Positions 1-7,311 of a DNA stretch of 44,716 bases are shown here, piece after piece. The translations under genes and the position numbers were made by a program. The DNA is from an uncultured Massilia sp. (GTDB lineage: Bacteria; Pseudomonadota; Gammaproteobacteria; Burkholderiales; Burkholderiaceae), in contig CAMLMV010000055.1 of assembly GCA_946481275.1 (NCBI GenBank), forward strand, positions 1-44,716, read 5' to 3'. Under the pieces are notes generated by a model. The model did no database searches. It was not told where the DNA came from and saw only the letters and a program-made list of their open reading frames with translations. The number at the start of each line of letters is the position of its first letter. The first letter of the stretch is position 1.

Positions 1-1115
1 GCTTCGCCTACAACTGGGCCCTGTCCGAATGGCAGCGACAATATGCGGCACACCAAGCCGATCCGAAGCTGCCGACGCCGTCGCAATTCGCGCTGCGGCG
101 CCAGCTCAACGCCATCAAGCGCGAACGATTCCCCTGGATGCTTGACGTCACGAAAAACGCGCCGCAAATGGCGATTATCCAATTGGGCGACGCGTTCAAG
201 AATTTCTTCGCACATCGTGCACGCTACCCCAGGTTCCGCCGCAAGGGCGTCGATGATCGTTTTACGCTCACGAACGACCAGTTCCGCGTGGACGGCAAGC
301 GCATTCACATCCCCAAGCTGGGCTGGTTACGCATGCGCGAAGCGTTACGCTTTAGCGGCCGCATCGTCTCGGCGACCGTTTCCCGCCACGCGGACCGATG
401 GCATGTCAGCATCACTGTCGACGCAACCGAAGCATCCCCGCCACCAGCCGAAAACCAAGGTGGTGTGGTAGGGATCGATCTCGGCGTGTCGGCGCTGGCC
501 ACGCTGTCGACGGGCGAACAGTGGCCGGGCCCAAAGGCGCTGCGTTCGCTCCTCGACCGGCTGCGGCGGCTGTCGCGCTCGCTGTCGCGCAAGGTCAAGG
601 GCTCCCGCAACCGGGACAGGGCGAAGCGGCGCCTGGCCCGGCTGCACGCGAGGATCGCCAGTCTGCGCCGCGACGGTTTGCACAAGCTCACGACCAGCGT
701 CGCCCGGCGCTTTCATACGATCGGAATCGAGGACCTGAACGTGAAGGGCATGCTCGGGAACCGGTGCCTGGCACGTGCAATCGCGGACATGGGTTTTTAT
801 GAGCTACGCCGTCAGCTTGAATACAAGGCCGCATGGCGCGGCGGACATGTGGTCGTGGCCGACCGGTGGTACCCGAGCAGCAAGACGTGCTCGTGCTGCG
901 GACATCGGCTGGAAGAGCTCGCGCTCGGGACGCGCAGTTGGACCTGTCCCGCGTGCGGGATACAGCACGACCGCGACGTCAACGCGGCCGTCAACCTGAA
1001 GAATATGGCGATGAGTTCCATCGCAACTGCCTGTGGAGGGATTGGCTCTGGCCCCGTGCATGCGCACGGGGCGAAACCGGTCCCCGTGAAGCAGGAACCC
1101 AGCGGCAAAAGTTAA
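1..1115 (+). CDS. tnpB: TnpB-family RNA-guided nuclease of an IS200/IS605-type element, 5' end outside the window
   Basis: The open frame is already running at base 3 (it reads FAYNWALSEWQ), so about the first 20-30 residues lie outside the window. An internal ATG at 138 is not the true start. The RuvC-type catalytic residues are all present: Asp in GIDLG (codon 477-479), Glu in GIEDLN (729-731) and the HDRDVNAA segment (966 onward). Between the last two is the zinc-ribbon pattern CSCCG...CPACG (about 893-959). TnpB proteins of this family are known to use an omega RNA made from the element's right end to cut target DNA. Nothing here is broken, so the nuclease is probably intact apart from the missing edge. 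No tnpA is visible; it could lie upstream or be absent. Codon use is less GC-extreme than in the chromosomal neighbours. Confidence 0.93.
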   Translation, partial: FAYNWALSEWQRQYAAHQADPKLPTPSQFALRRQLNAIKRERFPWMLDVTKNAPQMAIIQLGDAFKNFFAHRARYPRFRRKGVDDRFTLTNDQFRVDGKRIHIPKLGWLRMREALRFSGRIVSATVSRHADRWHVSITVDATEASPPPAENQGGVVGIDLGVSALATLSTGEQWPGPKALRSLLDRLRRLSRSLSRKVKGSRNRDRAKRRLARLHARIASLRRDGLHKLTTSVARRFHTIGIEDLNVKGMLGNRCLARAIADMGFYELRRQLEYKAAWRGGHVVVADRWYPSSKTCSCCGHRLEELALGTRSWTCPACGIQHDRDVNAAVNLKNMAMSSIATACGGIGSGPVHAHGAKPVPVKQEPSGKS

Positions 1116-1150
1116 CTATGGTTAGTTTTGCGTAGGTCTTGGAGAACGGT
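1094..1150 (+). mobile_element. Right end of the tnpB element, with subterminal hairpin
   Basis: The tnpB stop codon lies inside a hairpin at 1105-1131. The arms GCAAAA(G)TTAAC and GTTAGTTTTGC pair around the loop TATG, with one bulged G and one G-T pair. A closely similar sequence in reverse orientation sits at 44661-44716; similarity begins at 1094 or before and fades after AACGGT at 1145-1150. I take about 1150 as the element boundary. In this family the hairpin marks the right end recognised by TnpA and forms the 3' end of the omega RNA, so the guide would start at about 1151. The boundary is inferred from two copies only and could be off by several bases. Confidence 0.75.
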
Positions 1151-1175
1151 GTCAATACCAACGATTTCCGTGTCG

Positions 1176-3746
1176 ATGGAGACCTACCCCTCATCCGCCG
1201 CGTCCTGTGTCGACGACGTGCTCATCACAGCCGAACTGGAGCTGCGCCCGCGCCGCGCGCCGGATCACGCGGCGGAGAACCGCGCGATGGCCGCGCTCGC
1301 CCGGCAACTGGCCGTCGATCCGCACGGCGTCCCCCAGAAACTGGCCGAACTGGTGCTCGAACTGTGCGACGCCGGATCGGCCGGCATCAGCCTGCTCGAG
1401 GAACAGGACGGGCGCCGCTACTTCCGCTGGCACGCGGCGGCGGGGTTGTTCGCTGACAACCTGGGCGGCACGATAGCCTTCGATATCAGTCCGTGCGGCG
1501 TCGTAGTCGACCGCAATCAAACCATGCTGATGCGCTACGGCGAGCGTTGTTTTGCGGCGATGGCCGGCTTCGACCCGCCGATGATCGAGAACCTGCTCGT
1601 GCCGTGGACGGCGGAAGGGCGCGCCGTGGGCACGGTGTGGGTGATCAGCCATCGCCCCGACCGGGAATTCGACGCCGAGGATGCGCGCGTGCTGCGCAAC
1701 CTGGCCGATTTCGCGGCCGCCGCGTACCAGGCCATCGTCGCGCTCGAGGAAACGGCCGAGGGCCGGCGCGAACTCGTGCAGGCGGCCGAGGAGCGCACGC
1801 GCGTGCTGGCGGGGCATAACCGCATGCTCGAACACGAGATCGCCCAGCGCCGCCAGGCCGACGATGCGCTGCGGGCCAGCGAGCAGCGCTACCGCGACCT
1901 GATCGGCGCGATCCCGGCCGGCGTCGTCGCCTGCGACGCGACGGGGACCGTCGTGTTCCACAACGCCTGCGCCGACGAACTGTGCGGCGGCCCGCCCGGC
2001 GAGGCGCCCGCGTGCTGGGGCCCGGAAGCCTGCGCGAACAACGACCACCGGCTGGAAAACTTCGCGGCGCCGCTGCGCGAGGTGCTGGCCGGGGGCGAGC
2101 CCGTCGTCGACCGCGAACTGGCGATCGAACGCCTGGACGGCAGCCGCATCGACGTCCTGCTCAACATCACGCCGCTGCGCGACCATGCGGGCGGCATCGC
2201 CGGCGCCGTCAACATCGTGCAGGACATCACGGCGCGCAAGCGCGTCGAGAACGAACTCCGGGTGTCGGAACAGCGCTTCCGCACGCTGGCCAATACCGTG
2301 CCCGTGCTGATCTGGCAGAACGACGAGGAAGGCCGCAACGTGTTCGTCAACCAGTACTACCTCGATTTCACGGGCAAGACATTCGAGGACGTGATGGGCG
2401 TGCGCTGGCACGAGCTGGTGCATCCGGACGACGCGCCCGCGTACATCGCCGACTACATGGATGCCGTGCGCGTGCGCCGGCCCTGGCGCAACCTCGACCG
2501 CCTGCTGCGCCGCGACGGCCAGTGGCGCTGGTTCGACAATTACGCGCAACCGCTGTTCGCGCCGGACGGCAGCTACGCGGGCCACGTCGGCGCCTCGCTC
2601 GACATCACGGACGCCGTGCTGGCCGAGCAGGCGCTGAAGGAAACGGACCGGCGCAAGGACGAATTCCTGGCCGTGCTGGCGCACGAGCTGCGCAACCCGC
2701 TCGCGCCGATCAGCAACGCGGTGCATTTGCTGCGCCATCCGGACGGCCGGCGCCGCGCCGACCGCCTCGTCGAGATGCTGGGGCGGCAGGTGCGCCAGAT
2801 GATCAAGCTCGTGGACGACCTGCTCGAGATCTCGCGCATCACGCGCGACAAGATCGAACTGCACCGCCAGCCGCTGCTGCTGGCCGACGTCGTGCACGGC
2901 GCCGTCGAGACGAGCCGGCCGCTGATCGACCAGCACCACCACCACCTGGACGTGCGCCTGCCGGACCAGCCGCTGACTGTGGACGCCGACAGCGTGCGCC
3001 TCACGCAGGTGCTCGCGAACCTGCTGAACAACGCGGCCAGGTACACGGACCAGGGCGGCACGATCCTGCTGGAAGCGCGGCGCAACGGCGCGGAGGTCGA
3101 GATCACCGTGCGCGACAACGGCATCGGCATCCCGTCCGGCAACCTGCCCGCCGTGTTCGACATGTTCACGCAGGCGCACCGCGCGGCCGGACGCGGGCAG
3201 GGCGGGCTCGGGATCGGCCTCGCGATGGTGAAGAGCCTCGTGCAGATGCATGGCGGGACCGTGGAGGCGAGGAGCGCCGGCGCCGGACTGGGCAGCGAAT
3301 TCGTCGTGCGCCTGCCGCTGGCCGAGCCGCCCGACGCCGCGCACGACGGCACGGCCGCCGGGACGGGCGCGGCGCCGCTGGCGGGGCAGCGCATCCTCGT
3401 CGTGGACGACAACCAGGATGCGGCGGACACGCTCGCGATGCTGCTCGACGCCGACGGCGCCGAGGCGCGCGCCGTGTACGACGGCCCGTCCGCGCTGGCC
3501 GTCCTGCCGGCGCTGCGCCCGCACACGGTGCTGCTCGACCTGGGCATGCCGGAGATGGACGGCTTCGAAGTGGCGCGCCGCATCCGCGCCGATCCTGCCC
3601 TGGCCGGCGTGCGCATCGTCGCGCTGACGGGCTGGGGGCAGGAGAGCGACCGCGAACGCACGCGTGGGGCCGGGTTCGATTTTCACCTCACCAAGCCGGT
3701 CGATTTGAACGTGCTGCACGCGTGGCTGGGCTCGGGCCGGGCGTAG
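1176..3746 (+). CDS. Hybrid sensor histidine kinase (GAF-PAS-PAS-HisKA-HATPase-REC)
   Basis: Soluble 856-residue hybrid kinase with no membrane segments. In order: GAF-like sensor about 45-195, a charged helical linker, PAS about 235-360, PAS about 365-485, HisKA with phospho-acceptor His503 in AHELRNPLAPISNA, HATPase with the N-box NLLNNAARY and the G boxes DNGIGIP and GLGIGLAM, and a C-terminal receiver about 739-855 with phospho-acceptor Asp788 in LLDLGMPEMDG. The frame is open back to a TTG at 1128 inside the transposon end. I chose ATG 1176 because the related kinase at 8080-11670 starts at nearly the same distance before the shared DxVLIT segment. No ribosome binding site is evident before 1176. 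The native promoter may have been displaced by the tnpB element ending about 25 bp upstream. Ligand and output partner are unknown. Confidence 0.9.
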   Translation: METYPSSAASCVDDVLITAELELRPRRAPDHAAENRAMAALARQLAVDPHGVPQKLAELVLELCDAGSAGISLLEEQDGRRYFRWHAAAGLFADNLGGTIAFDISPCGVVVDRNQTMLMRYGERCFAAMAGFDPPMIENLLVPWTAEGRAVGTVWVISHRPDREFDAEDARVLRNLADFAAAAYQAIVALEETAEGRRELVQAAEERTRVLAGHNRMLEHEIAQRRQADDALRASEQRYRDLIGAIPAGVVACDATGTVVFHNACADELCGGPPGEAPACWGPEACANNDHRLENFAAPLREVLAGGEPVVDRELAIERLDGSRIDVLLNITPLRDHAGGIAGAVNIVQDITARKRVENELRVSEQRFRTLANTVPVLIWQNDEEGRNVFVNQYYLDFTGKTFEDVMGVRWHELVHPDDAPAYIADYMDAVRVRRPWRNLDRLLRRDGQWRWFDNYAQPLFAPDGSYAGHVGASLDITDAVLAEQALKETDRRKDEFLAVLAHELRNPLAPISNAVHLLRHPDGRRRADRLVEMLGRQVRQMIKLVDDLLEISRITRDKIELHRQPLLLADVVHGAVETSRPLIDQHHHHLDVRLPDQPLTVDADSVRLTQVLANLLNNAARYTDQGGTILLEARRNGAEVEITVRDNGIGIPSGNLPAVFDMFTQAHRAAGRGQGGLGIGLAMVKSLVQMHGGTVEARSAGAGLGSEFVVRLPLAEPPDAAHDGTAAGTGAAPLAGQRILVVDDNQDAADTLAMLLDADGAEARAVYDGPSALAVLPALRPHTVLLDLGMPEMDGFEVARRIRADPALAGVRIVALTGWGQESDRERTRGAGFDFHLTKPVDLNVLHAWLGSGRA

Positions 3747-3930
3747 CGTTCGACCAGCGAGCGAAAGGACGATGTCATCACGCACGCCCTGGCTGAACTT
3801 GATAGATTGCCCCATGTAGCCAGGATGGTTCAGGGCTGTTGATTTGCTTCCTTCGAAGCGTTGACGCCAACCAACGTCGGCGCTGTGTAGTAGAGCAAGA
3901 TTCCCCGTTCCATTCTCAACGGAGGAAGAC

Positions 3931-4422
3931 ATGCTTGACGCTTATTTGCAGATCGGGGACATCAAGGGCGAATCGATGGACGACAAGCATCGCCAGTGGA
4001 TAGAAGTGCACAACGTCTCGTGGGGCGTAACCCAGCCGAGAGCCACGGCCATATCAACGGCCGGCGGACACACCAGCGGCAAGGCTGAAGTTCACGAAGT
4101 CATCTTTGACAAGCTGGCCGATATCGCCTCACCCGTCCTCTTCCAAACCTGTGCAGTTGGGAAGACGCTACCTAACGCCACGTTTCATTTCTTCAGGGCC
4201 GATGGCGACGGCTCCCGCGTCAAATACTTCGAAATCGAACTTGAGAACGTGATGCTGTCCAGCGTCCTCCCGACCAGCGGAAATGGCGGAATCATCACGG
4301 AAAAGGTTCACTTGGCGTCGTCCAAGTTCAAATGCACTTACACTCAGCAGAAGATTGGCGGTGGTGCTGGTGGTAGCACGGCGGGAGGCTGGGATTCGGC
4401 AGCGAATCGAATCTGCGCCTGA
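3931..4422 (+). CDS. hcp: Hcp-family type VI secretion tube protein
   Basis: 163 residues, the usual Hcp length. It has the family's N-terminal pattern (an AYLQIGDIKGES-like strand, then DDKHRQWIEV and SWGV), the central EVIFDKLADIASPVLFQ segment and a late EKVHLASSKF strand. Hcp forms hexameric rings that stack into the T6SS inner tube and chaperones small effectors in its pore. A good ribosome site (GGAGG, 3921-3925) precedes the ATG. The glycine-rich C-terminal tail is extra. It is followed after 12 bp by a probable amidase effector and a secreted partner, so this looks like an orphan hcp-effector-immunity cassette. No sheath, baseplate or ATPase genes are in the window. GC is visibly lower than in the flanks: the 60 bases 4141-4200 hold 31 G/C, against 41 in 2641-2700. 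Confidence 0.93.
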   Translation: MLDAYLQIGDIKGESMDDKHRQWIEVHNVSWGVTQPRATAISTAGGHTSGKAEVHEVIFDKLADIASPVLFQTCAVGKTLPNATFHFFRADGDGSRVKYFEIELENVMLSSVLPTSGNGGIITEKVHLASSKFKCTYTQQKIGGGAGGSTAGGWDSAANRICA

Positions 4423-4434
4423 TGGGAGGCCACT

Positions 4435-4926
4435 ATGCCGCATCCGGTTGTCTACACTGGCGACATGAACGCGCTGGTCAAGGAGTGGGAAGGTAAGTGG
4501 AGGCAGACGTTCAAGGAGCAGGGAAAAGAAGGATTGAAACACCTGATGATCGGAAACGGCGAATGTGTAGCTCTGCCGCAAGGATTAACGAGTGTTGGCT
4601 GGACTGGACGATGGCAACGGGGCGACCGTGTTATTGATGTCGCCAAGACGCTCCAGCCGGGGACCGTTATTGCGAATTTCAAGCTTATCGACGGAAAGTG
4701 GCAGTATCCTCGCCCTCCCGCCGTCGTGCACGGACACCATGCCGCTTTATTCATGGGTGCGGACTCGTACAGCGGAGGTAAGGCATTGCGCATCCAGATG
4801 TTCGATCAGTGGCGCAGTGGCGAAGGAAAATGGCCCAGCCCTCGGTGGGCGACGGTGCAGTCTGCATCATCGCTAAGGCAACCATGCGACAGGGCGGAAG
4901 AGTTTTACGTGGTGCTCGTCCCATGA
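4435..4926 (+). CDS. BPSL0067/Tae2-like peptidoglycan amidase, candidate T6SS effector
   Basis: 163 residues. The pattern matches what I know of the BPSL0067 family (the Tae2-type amidase fold, also found in tick Dae proteins): a nucleophile Cys44 in IGNGECVAL, a WxRGDRV strand, GTVIANF, the presumed catalytic His102 in HGHHAALF, and a MFDQW strand near 122-126. Such enzymes are NlpC/P60-like cysteine peptidases that cut peptidoglycan peptide bridges after delivery to the periplasm. There is no signal peptide, as expected for an Hcp-loaded effector. It lies 12 bp after hcp and overlaps the next gene by ATGA, so the downstream product is the natural immunity candidate. Family assignment is by motif recognition; substrate bond and delivery are inference. 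Confidence 0.75.
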   Translation: MPHPVVYTGDMNALVKEWEGKWRQTFKEQGKEGLKHLMIGNGECVALPQGLTSVGWTGRWQRGDRVIDVAKTLQPGTVIANFKLIDGKWQYPRPPAVVHGHHAALFMGADSYSGGKALRIQMFDQWRSGEGKWPSPRWATVQSASSLRQPCDRAEEFYVVLVP

Positions 4927-5411
4927 AACGAAATCTCATTGCAGCACTCATCCTGTCGACTTCCGTCACCGCCCATGCGGGCGTCTACAATTGTCCTGCG
5001 ACCTACCCCGGCAAGGAGTTGCCGGGTCTTCCGCTCACGAGCGCAATGATGATGTGGGGCGAGTTACCCACCGACGGAACCATCTATCCAAGAGGCTGGT
5101 TGAGGGGGGACGACCGCCCGGCCAAGGAGGGTATCGACATTCTTTACGGCCTTTCTGAGCCGCCAGAGCCGAATTGGCTCGTCTGCGAGTACGGCTCGCA
5201 TAAGCGAATCAAGGGCCGTTTCCACGACGGGCACGAATGGGGACAATACATGGAGGGGCACGGAAAAGAGTCGTGGTTCATCCGGCTGGCCCCCGAAGAC
5301 ATAAACTGTACGCTGCAAACCCGAGAAATCAAGTCACGCAAGCCCAGTGCATGGACGGTCAAGGCGACTTGCACAGGTCAGTCGGCCCCACGCCGGAACG
5401 CCTTGCGGTAG
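4923..5411 (+). CDS. Secreted STY0301-like protein, candidate immunity protein
   Basis: 162 residues starting at ATG 4923, which overlaps the amidase stop (ATGA). The longer open frame to 4809 is antecedent read-through. A signal peptide (MKRNLIAALILSTSVTAHA, cleaved near residue 19) is followed by VYNCP, and cysteines recur at LVCEYG, INCTLQ and ATCTG, suggesting two disulphides in a periplasmic protein. STY0301-family proteins have this cysteine pattern and are often found beside BPSL0067-type amidases. Periplasmic location and coupling to the effector gene fit an immunity role, which is inferred and not shown. The 3' end overlaps the convergent GlxA-type gene by 34 bp, so the last 11 or so residues (QSAPRRNALR) may be an extension beyond the original end. 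Confidence 0.75.
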   Translation: MKRNLIAALILSTSVTAHAGVYNCPATYPGKELPGLPLTSAMMMWGELPTDGTIYPRGWLRGDDRPAKEGIDILYGLSEPPEPNWLVCEYGSHKRIKGRFHDGHEWGQYMEGHGKESWFIRLAPEDINCTLQTREIKSRKPSAWTVKATCTGQSAPRRNALR

Positions 5412-6364
5412 GCCGCCGGCGACGTCTGCAGCGCGGCGCGGAAATGCTGGCGCAGCGACAGCGCGGAGCCGAAGCCCGCTTCCTGCGCCACCACCTCGAC
5501 GGCCGCGTCGGATGTCTCCAGCATCCAGCGCGCGTGCGCCAGCCGCTGGGCCAGCAGCCATTGCTTGAACGAGGTGCCCGTCGCCTGGCGGAAGTGGCGC
5601 GTGAAGTTACGCCGGCTCATCGCGGCGCGCTGGGCGAGATCGTCGATGCTGTGCTCCTCGGCCAGGTGCCGCGTCACCCAGTCCAGGACAAAGGACAGCC
5701 GGCCGTCGCTGGGCGACGCGGGCAGCGGCCGTTCGATGAACTGGGCTTGCCCCCCTTGCCGGTGCGGCGCCACGACGAGCATGCGCGCCACGTGGTTGGC
5801 CGCATCCGCGCCGCACAGCCGGCGCATCAGGTGCAGGCAGCAGTCGATGCCGGCCGCCACGCCGGCCGACGTCAGCACGTCCCCATCGTCCACGTACAGC
5901 ACGTCCGGATCGACTGTTACGCGCGGGTGGCGCCGCGCCAGTTCGGCGGCGAGCGCCCAGTGCGTGGCCACCGTGCGGCCGTCCAGCAGGCCCGCCTCGG
6001 CCACCGGGAAGGCGCCCAGGCACAGCGCGACGATGCAGGCGCCGCGCGCGTGCGCAGCGCGCAGCGCGTCCAGCAGGGCGGGCGGGGCGGGGCGGCAATC
6101 GTCGTACCAGGCGGGCATCACGACGATGTCGGCCTCCTGCAGCGCTTCCAGGCCGTGGCTGGGCACGATGCCGAAGCCGGCGCTCGTGGCCAGCGGCGCA
6201 TCAAGACCGAGGCCGGCACCGCACACGGTCAGCGCGAAGCGCGATCTCGCATCCGCGCCGGGACGGCCGCTGAACACGAGGCAGGGCACGGACAGGTGGA
6301 AGGGCGTCATGCCGTCGAAGGCGATGACGGTCACGCGGTAGGTCGAAGGTTCGGATCGGGTCAT
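5378..6364 (-). CDS. GlxA-family transcriptional regulator (DJ-1/PfpI domain plus AraC HTH)
   Basis: 328 residues. An N-terminal DJ-1/PfpI-like domain (about 10-190) carries the typical nucleophile-elbow cysteine in VALCLGAF. A C-terminal AraC-type double helix-turn-helix (about 225-325) includes SIDDLAQRAAMSRRNFTRHF and AGFGSALSLRQHFR. Proteins of this build sense small molecules and activate neighbouring catabolic or stress genes. The start chosen is ATG 6364; the frame opens further to 6445 but would run through the promoter of the divergent gene. A TATAAT box six bases before this ATG suggests a leaderless transcript. The divergent MBL-fold hydrolase gene, 92 bp away, is the likely target (inference). 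Its 3' end overlaps the convergent STY0301-like gene by 34 bp. Confidence 0.9.
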   Translation of the reverse strand: MTRSEPSTYRVTVIAFDGMTPFHLSVPCLVFSGRPGADARSRFALTVCGAGLGLDAPLATSAGFGIVPSHGLEALQEADIVVMPAWYDDCRPAPPALLDALRAAHARGACIVALCLGAFPVAEAGLLDGRTVATHWALAAELARRHPRVTVDPDVLYVDDGDVLTSAGVAAGIDCCLHLMRRLCGADAANHVARMLVVAPHRQGGQAQFIERPLPASPSDGRLSFVLDWVTRHLAEEHSIDDLAQRAAMSRRNFTRHFRQATGTSFKQWLLAQRLAHARWMLETSDAAVEVVAQEAGFGSALSLRQHFRAALQTSPAAYRKAFRRGAD

Positions 6365-6370
6365 GGCCCG

Positions 6371-6376
6371 ATTATA
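6371..6376 (-). promoter_or_regulatory. -10 box (TATAAT) placed for a leaderless transcript of the GlxA-type gene
   Basis: Read on the minus strand, a perfect TATAAT is followed by six bases (CGGGCC) and then the ATG at 6364. Transcription would start at or within a base of the A of the start codon, and no Shine-Dalgarno sequence is present. The -35 region at the normal distance is poor, which would fit a regulator-assisted promoter. Confidence 0.45.
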
Positions 6377-6456
6377 TCGAAGGTTGTCCTGCGGGCCACT
6401 GTCGGGCAACCGGCCGCACCGCGACAATGGCGTCACACACACCAAGGAGAGACACC

Positions 6457-7266
6457 ATGCAAGTGACCCAGATCCGCAACGCGACCCTGCTCATCGAGTA
6501 CGCCGGCAAGACCTTCCTCGTCGATCCGCTGCTCGCCGACAAGGGCGCCTACCCCGGCTTTGCCGGCACGGCCAACAGCCACCTGGCCAATCCGCTTGTC
6601 GACCTGCCCGTGCCTTTGGCGACGCTGTTCGACGTGGACGCCGTGCTCGTCACGCACCTGCACGCCGACCACTGGGATGAAACGGCGCGGCGCAAGCTGC
6701 CGCGCGAATTGACCGTGTTCGCGCAGAACGACGCCGATACCCAGGCCATCCGCGCCGACGGCTTCACCGACGTGCGCACGCTCTCGGCGCAGGGCGACAC
6801 GCTGTTCGACGGTATCCGCATCGCCCAGACGCGGGGCCAGCACGGCAGCGACAGCGTCATGGCCGTGATCGGCGCGCGCATGGGCGAGGTGAGCGGCCTC
6901 GTGCTGCGCCACCCGGACGAGCCCACGCTGTACATCGCCGGCGACACCGTGTGGAACGTGCACGTGGCCGCGGCGCTGGAAACATACGACCCGGATGTCG
7001 TCGTGCTGAACTGCGGCGACGCGCAGGTGCCGGGCCTGGGCCCCATCATCATGGACCTGGACGACGTGGCCAGTGTGGTGAAGGCGGCGCCGCGGGCGAC
7101 CATCGTCGCGAGCCACCTGGAAGCCGTGAACCACTGCGTGCTGTCGCGGGCCGGGCTACGGGCGTGGGTGGCCACGCAGGATCTGGTGGCGCGGGTGCTG
7201 GTGCCCGACGACGGCGAGGCATGCATGTTCACAGTTTTAACGCAAGACGGTACGGCTTCGCGGTAG
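6457..7266 (+). CDS. Metallo-beta-lactamase-fold metal-dependent hydrolase
   Basis: 269 residues from ATG 6457, chosen for the AAGGAGAG site 5-12 bases upstream; the frame extends to 6427 without support. The metal motif HLHADHWD (His67, His69, Asp71, His72) is intact, preceded by TLLIEYAGKTFLVDP. Further metal or active-site residues are likely in GQHGSD, YIAGDTVW and the late SHLEAVNHC. This is the UlaG/YtnP-like branch of the MBL fold, which hydrolyses esters, lactones or phosphoesters; the substrate cannot be read from sequence. There is no signal peptide, so it is cytoplasmic. It stands divergent from a GlxA-type regulator, which probably controls it. Confidence 0.88.
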   Translation: MQVTQIRNATLLIEYAGKTFLVDPLLADKGAYPGFAGTANSHLANPLVDLPVPLATLFDVDAVLVTHLHADHWDETARRKLPRELTVFAQNDADTQAIRADGFTDVRTLSAQGDTLFDGIRIAQTRGQHGSDSVMAVIGARMGEVSGLVLRHPDEPTLYIAGDTVWNVHVAAALETYDPDVVVLNCGDAQVPGLGPIIMDLDDVASVVKAAPRATIVASHLEAVNHCVLSRAGLRAWVATQDLVARVLVPDDGEACMFTVLTQDGTASR

Positions 7267-7311
7267 TATGCGGAAAAAGCGGCGCCGTGCCGCCTTCCTG
7301 CGAGATAGCCG

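Noticed and set aside
1982..3796. A long plus-strand open frame in another phase of the first kinase
   Set aside because: It is an Arg/Ala/Pro-rich frame-shifted shadow of the kinase, whose own frame has all expected motifs.
3747..3930. Overlapping inverted repeats (CCTGGCT/AGCCAGG and CCCTGgctGAAC/GTTCAGGG at 3787-3835) before hcp as a terminator or element end
   Set aside because: The spacers are long, no T-run follows, and no transposase coding could be recognised on either strand. I see nothing firm in this 184-bp gap.
1191..3932. A 913-codon open frame antisense to the first hybrid kinase
   Set aside because: It mirrors the kinase reading frame in high-GC DNA, is rich in Arg, His and Val without domain pattern, and lacks start signals. 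Similar shadows oppose the second kinase (8134-11778), the MoCo subunit (11775-13796), kdpB (21658-23970), the second cyclase and kup end (27448-29787), the TonB receptor (36927-38426) and GH65 (40389-42764).
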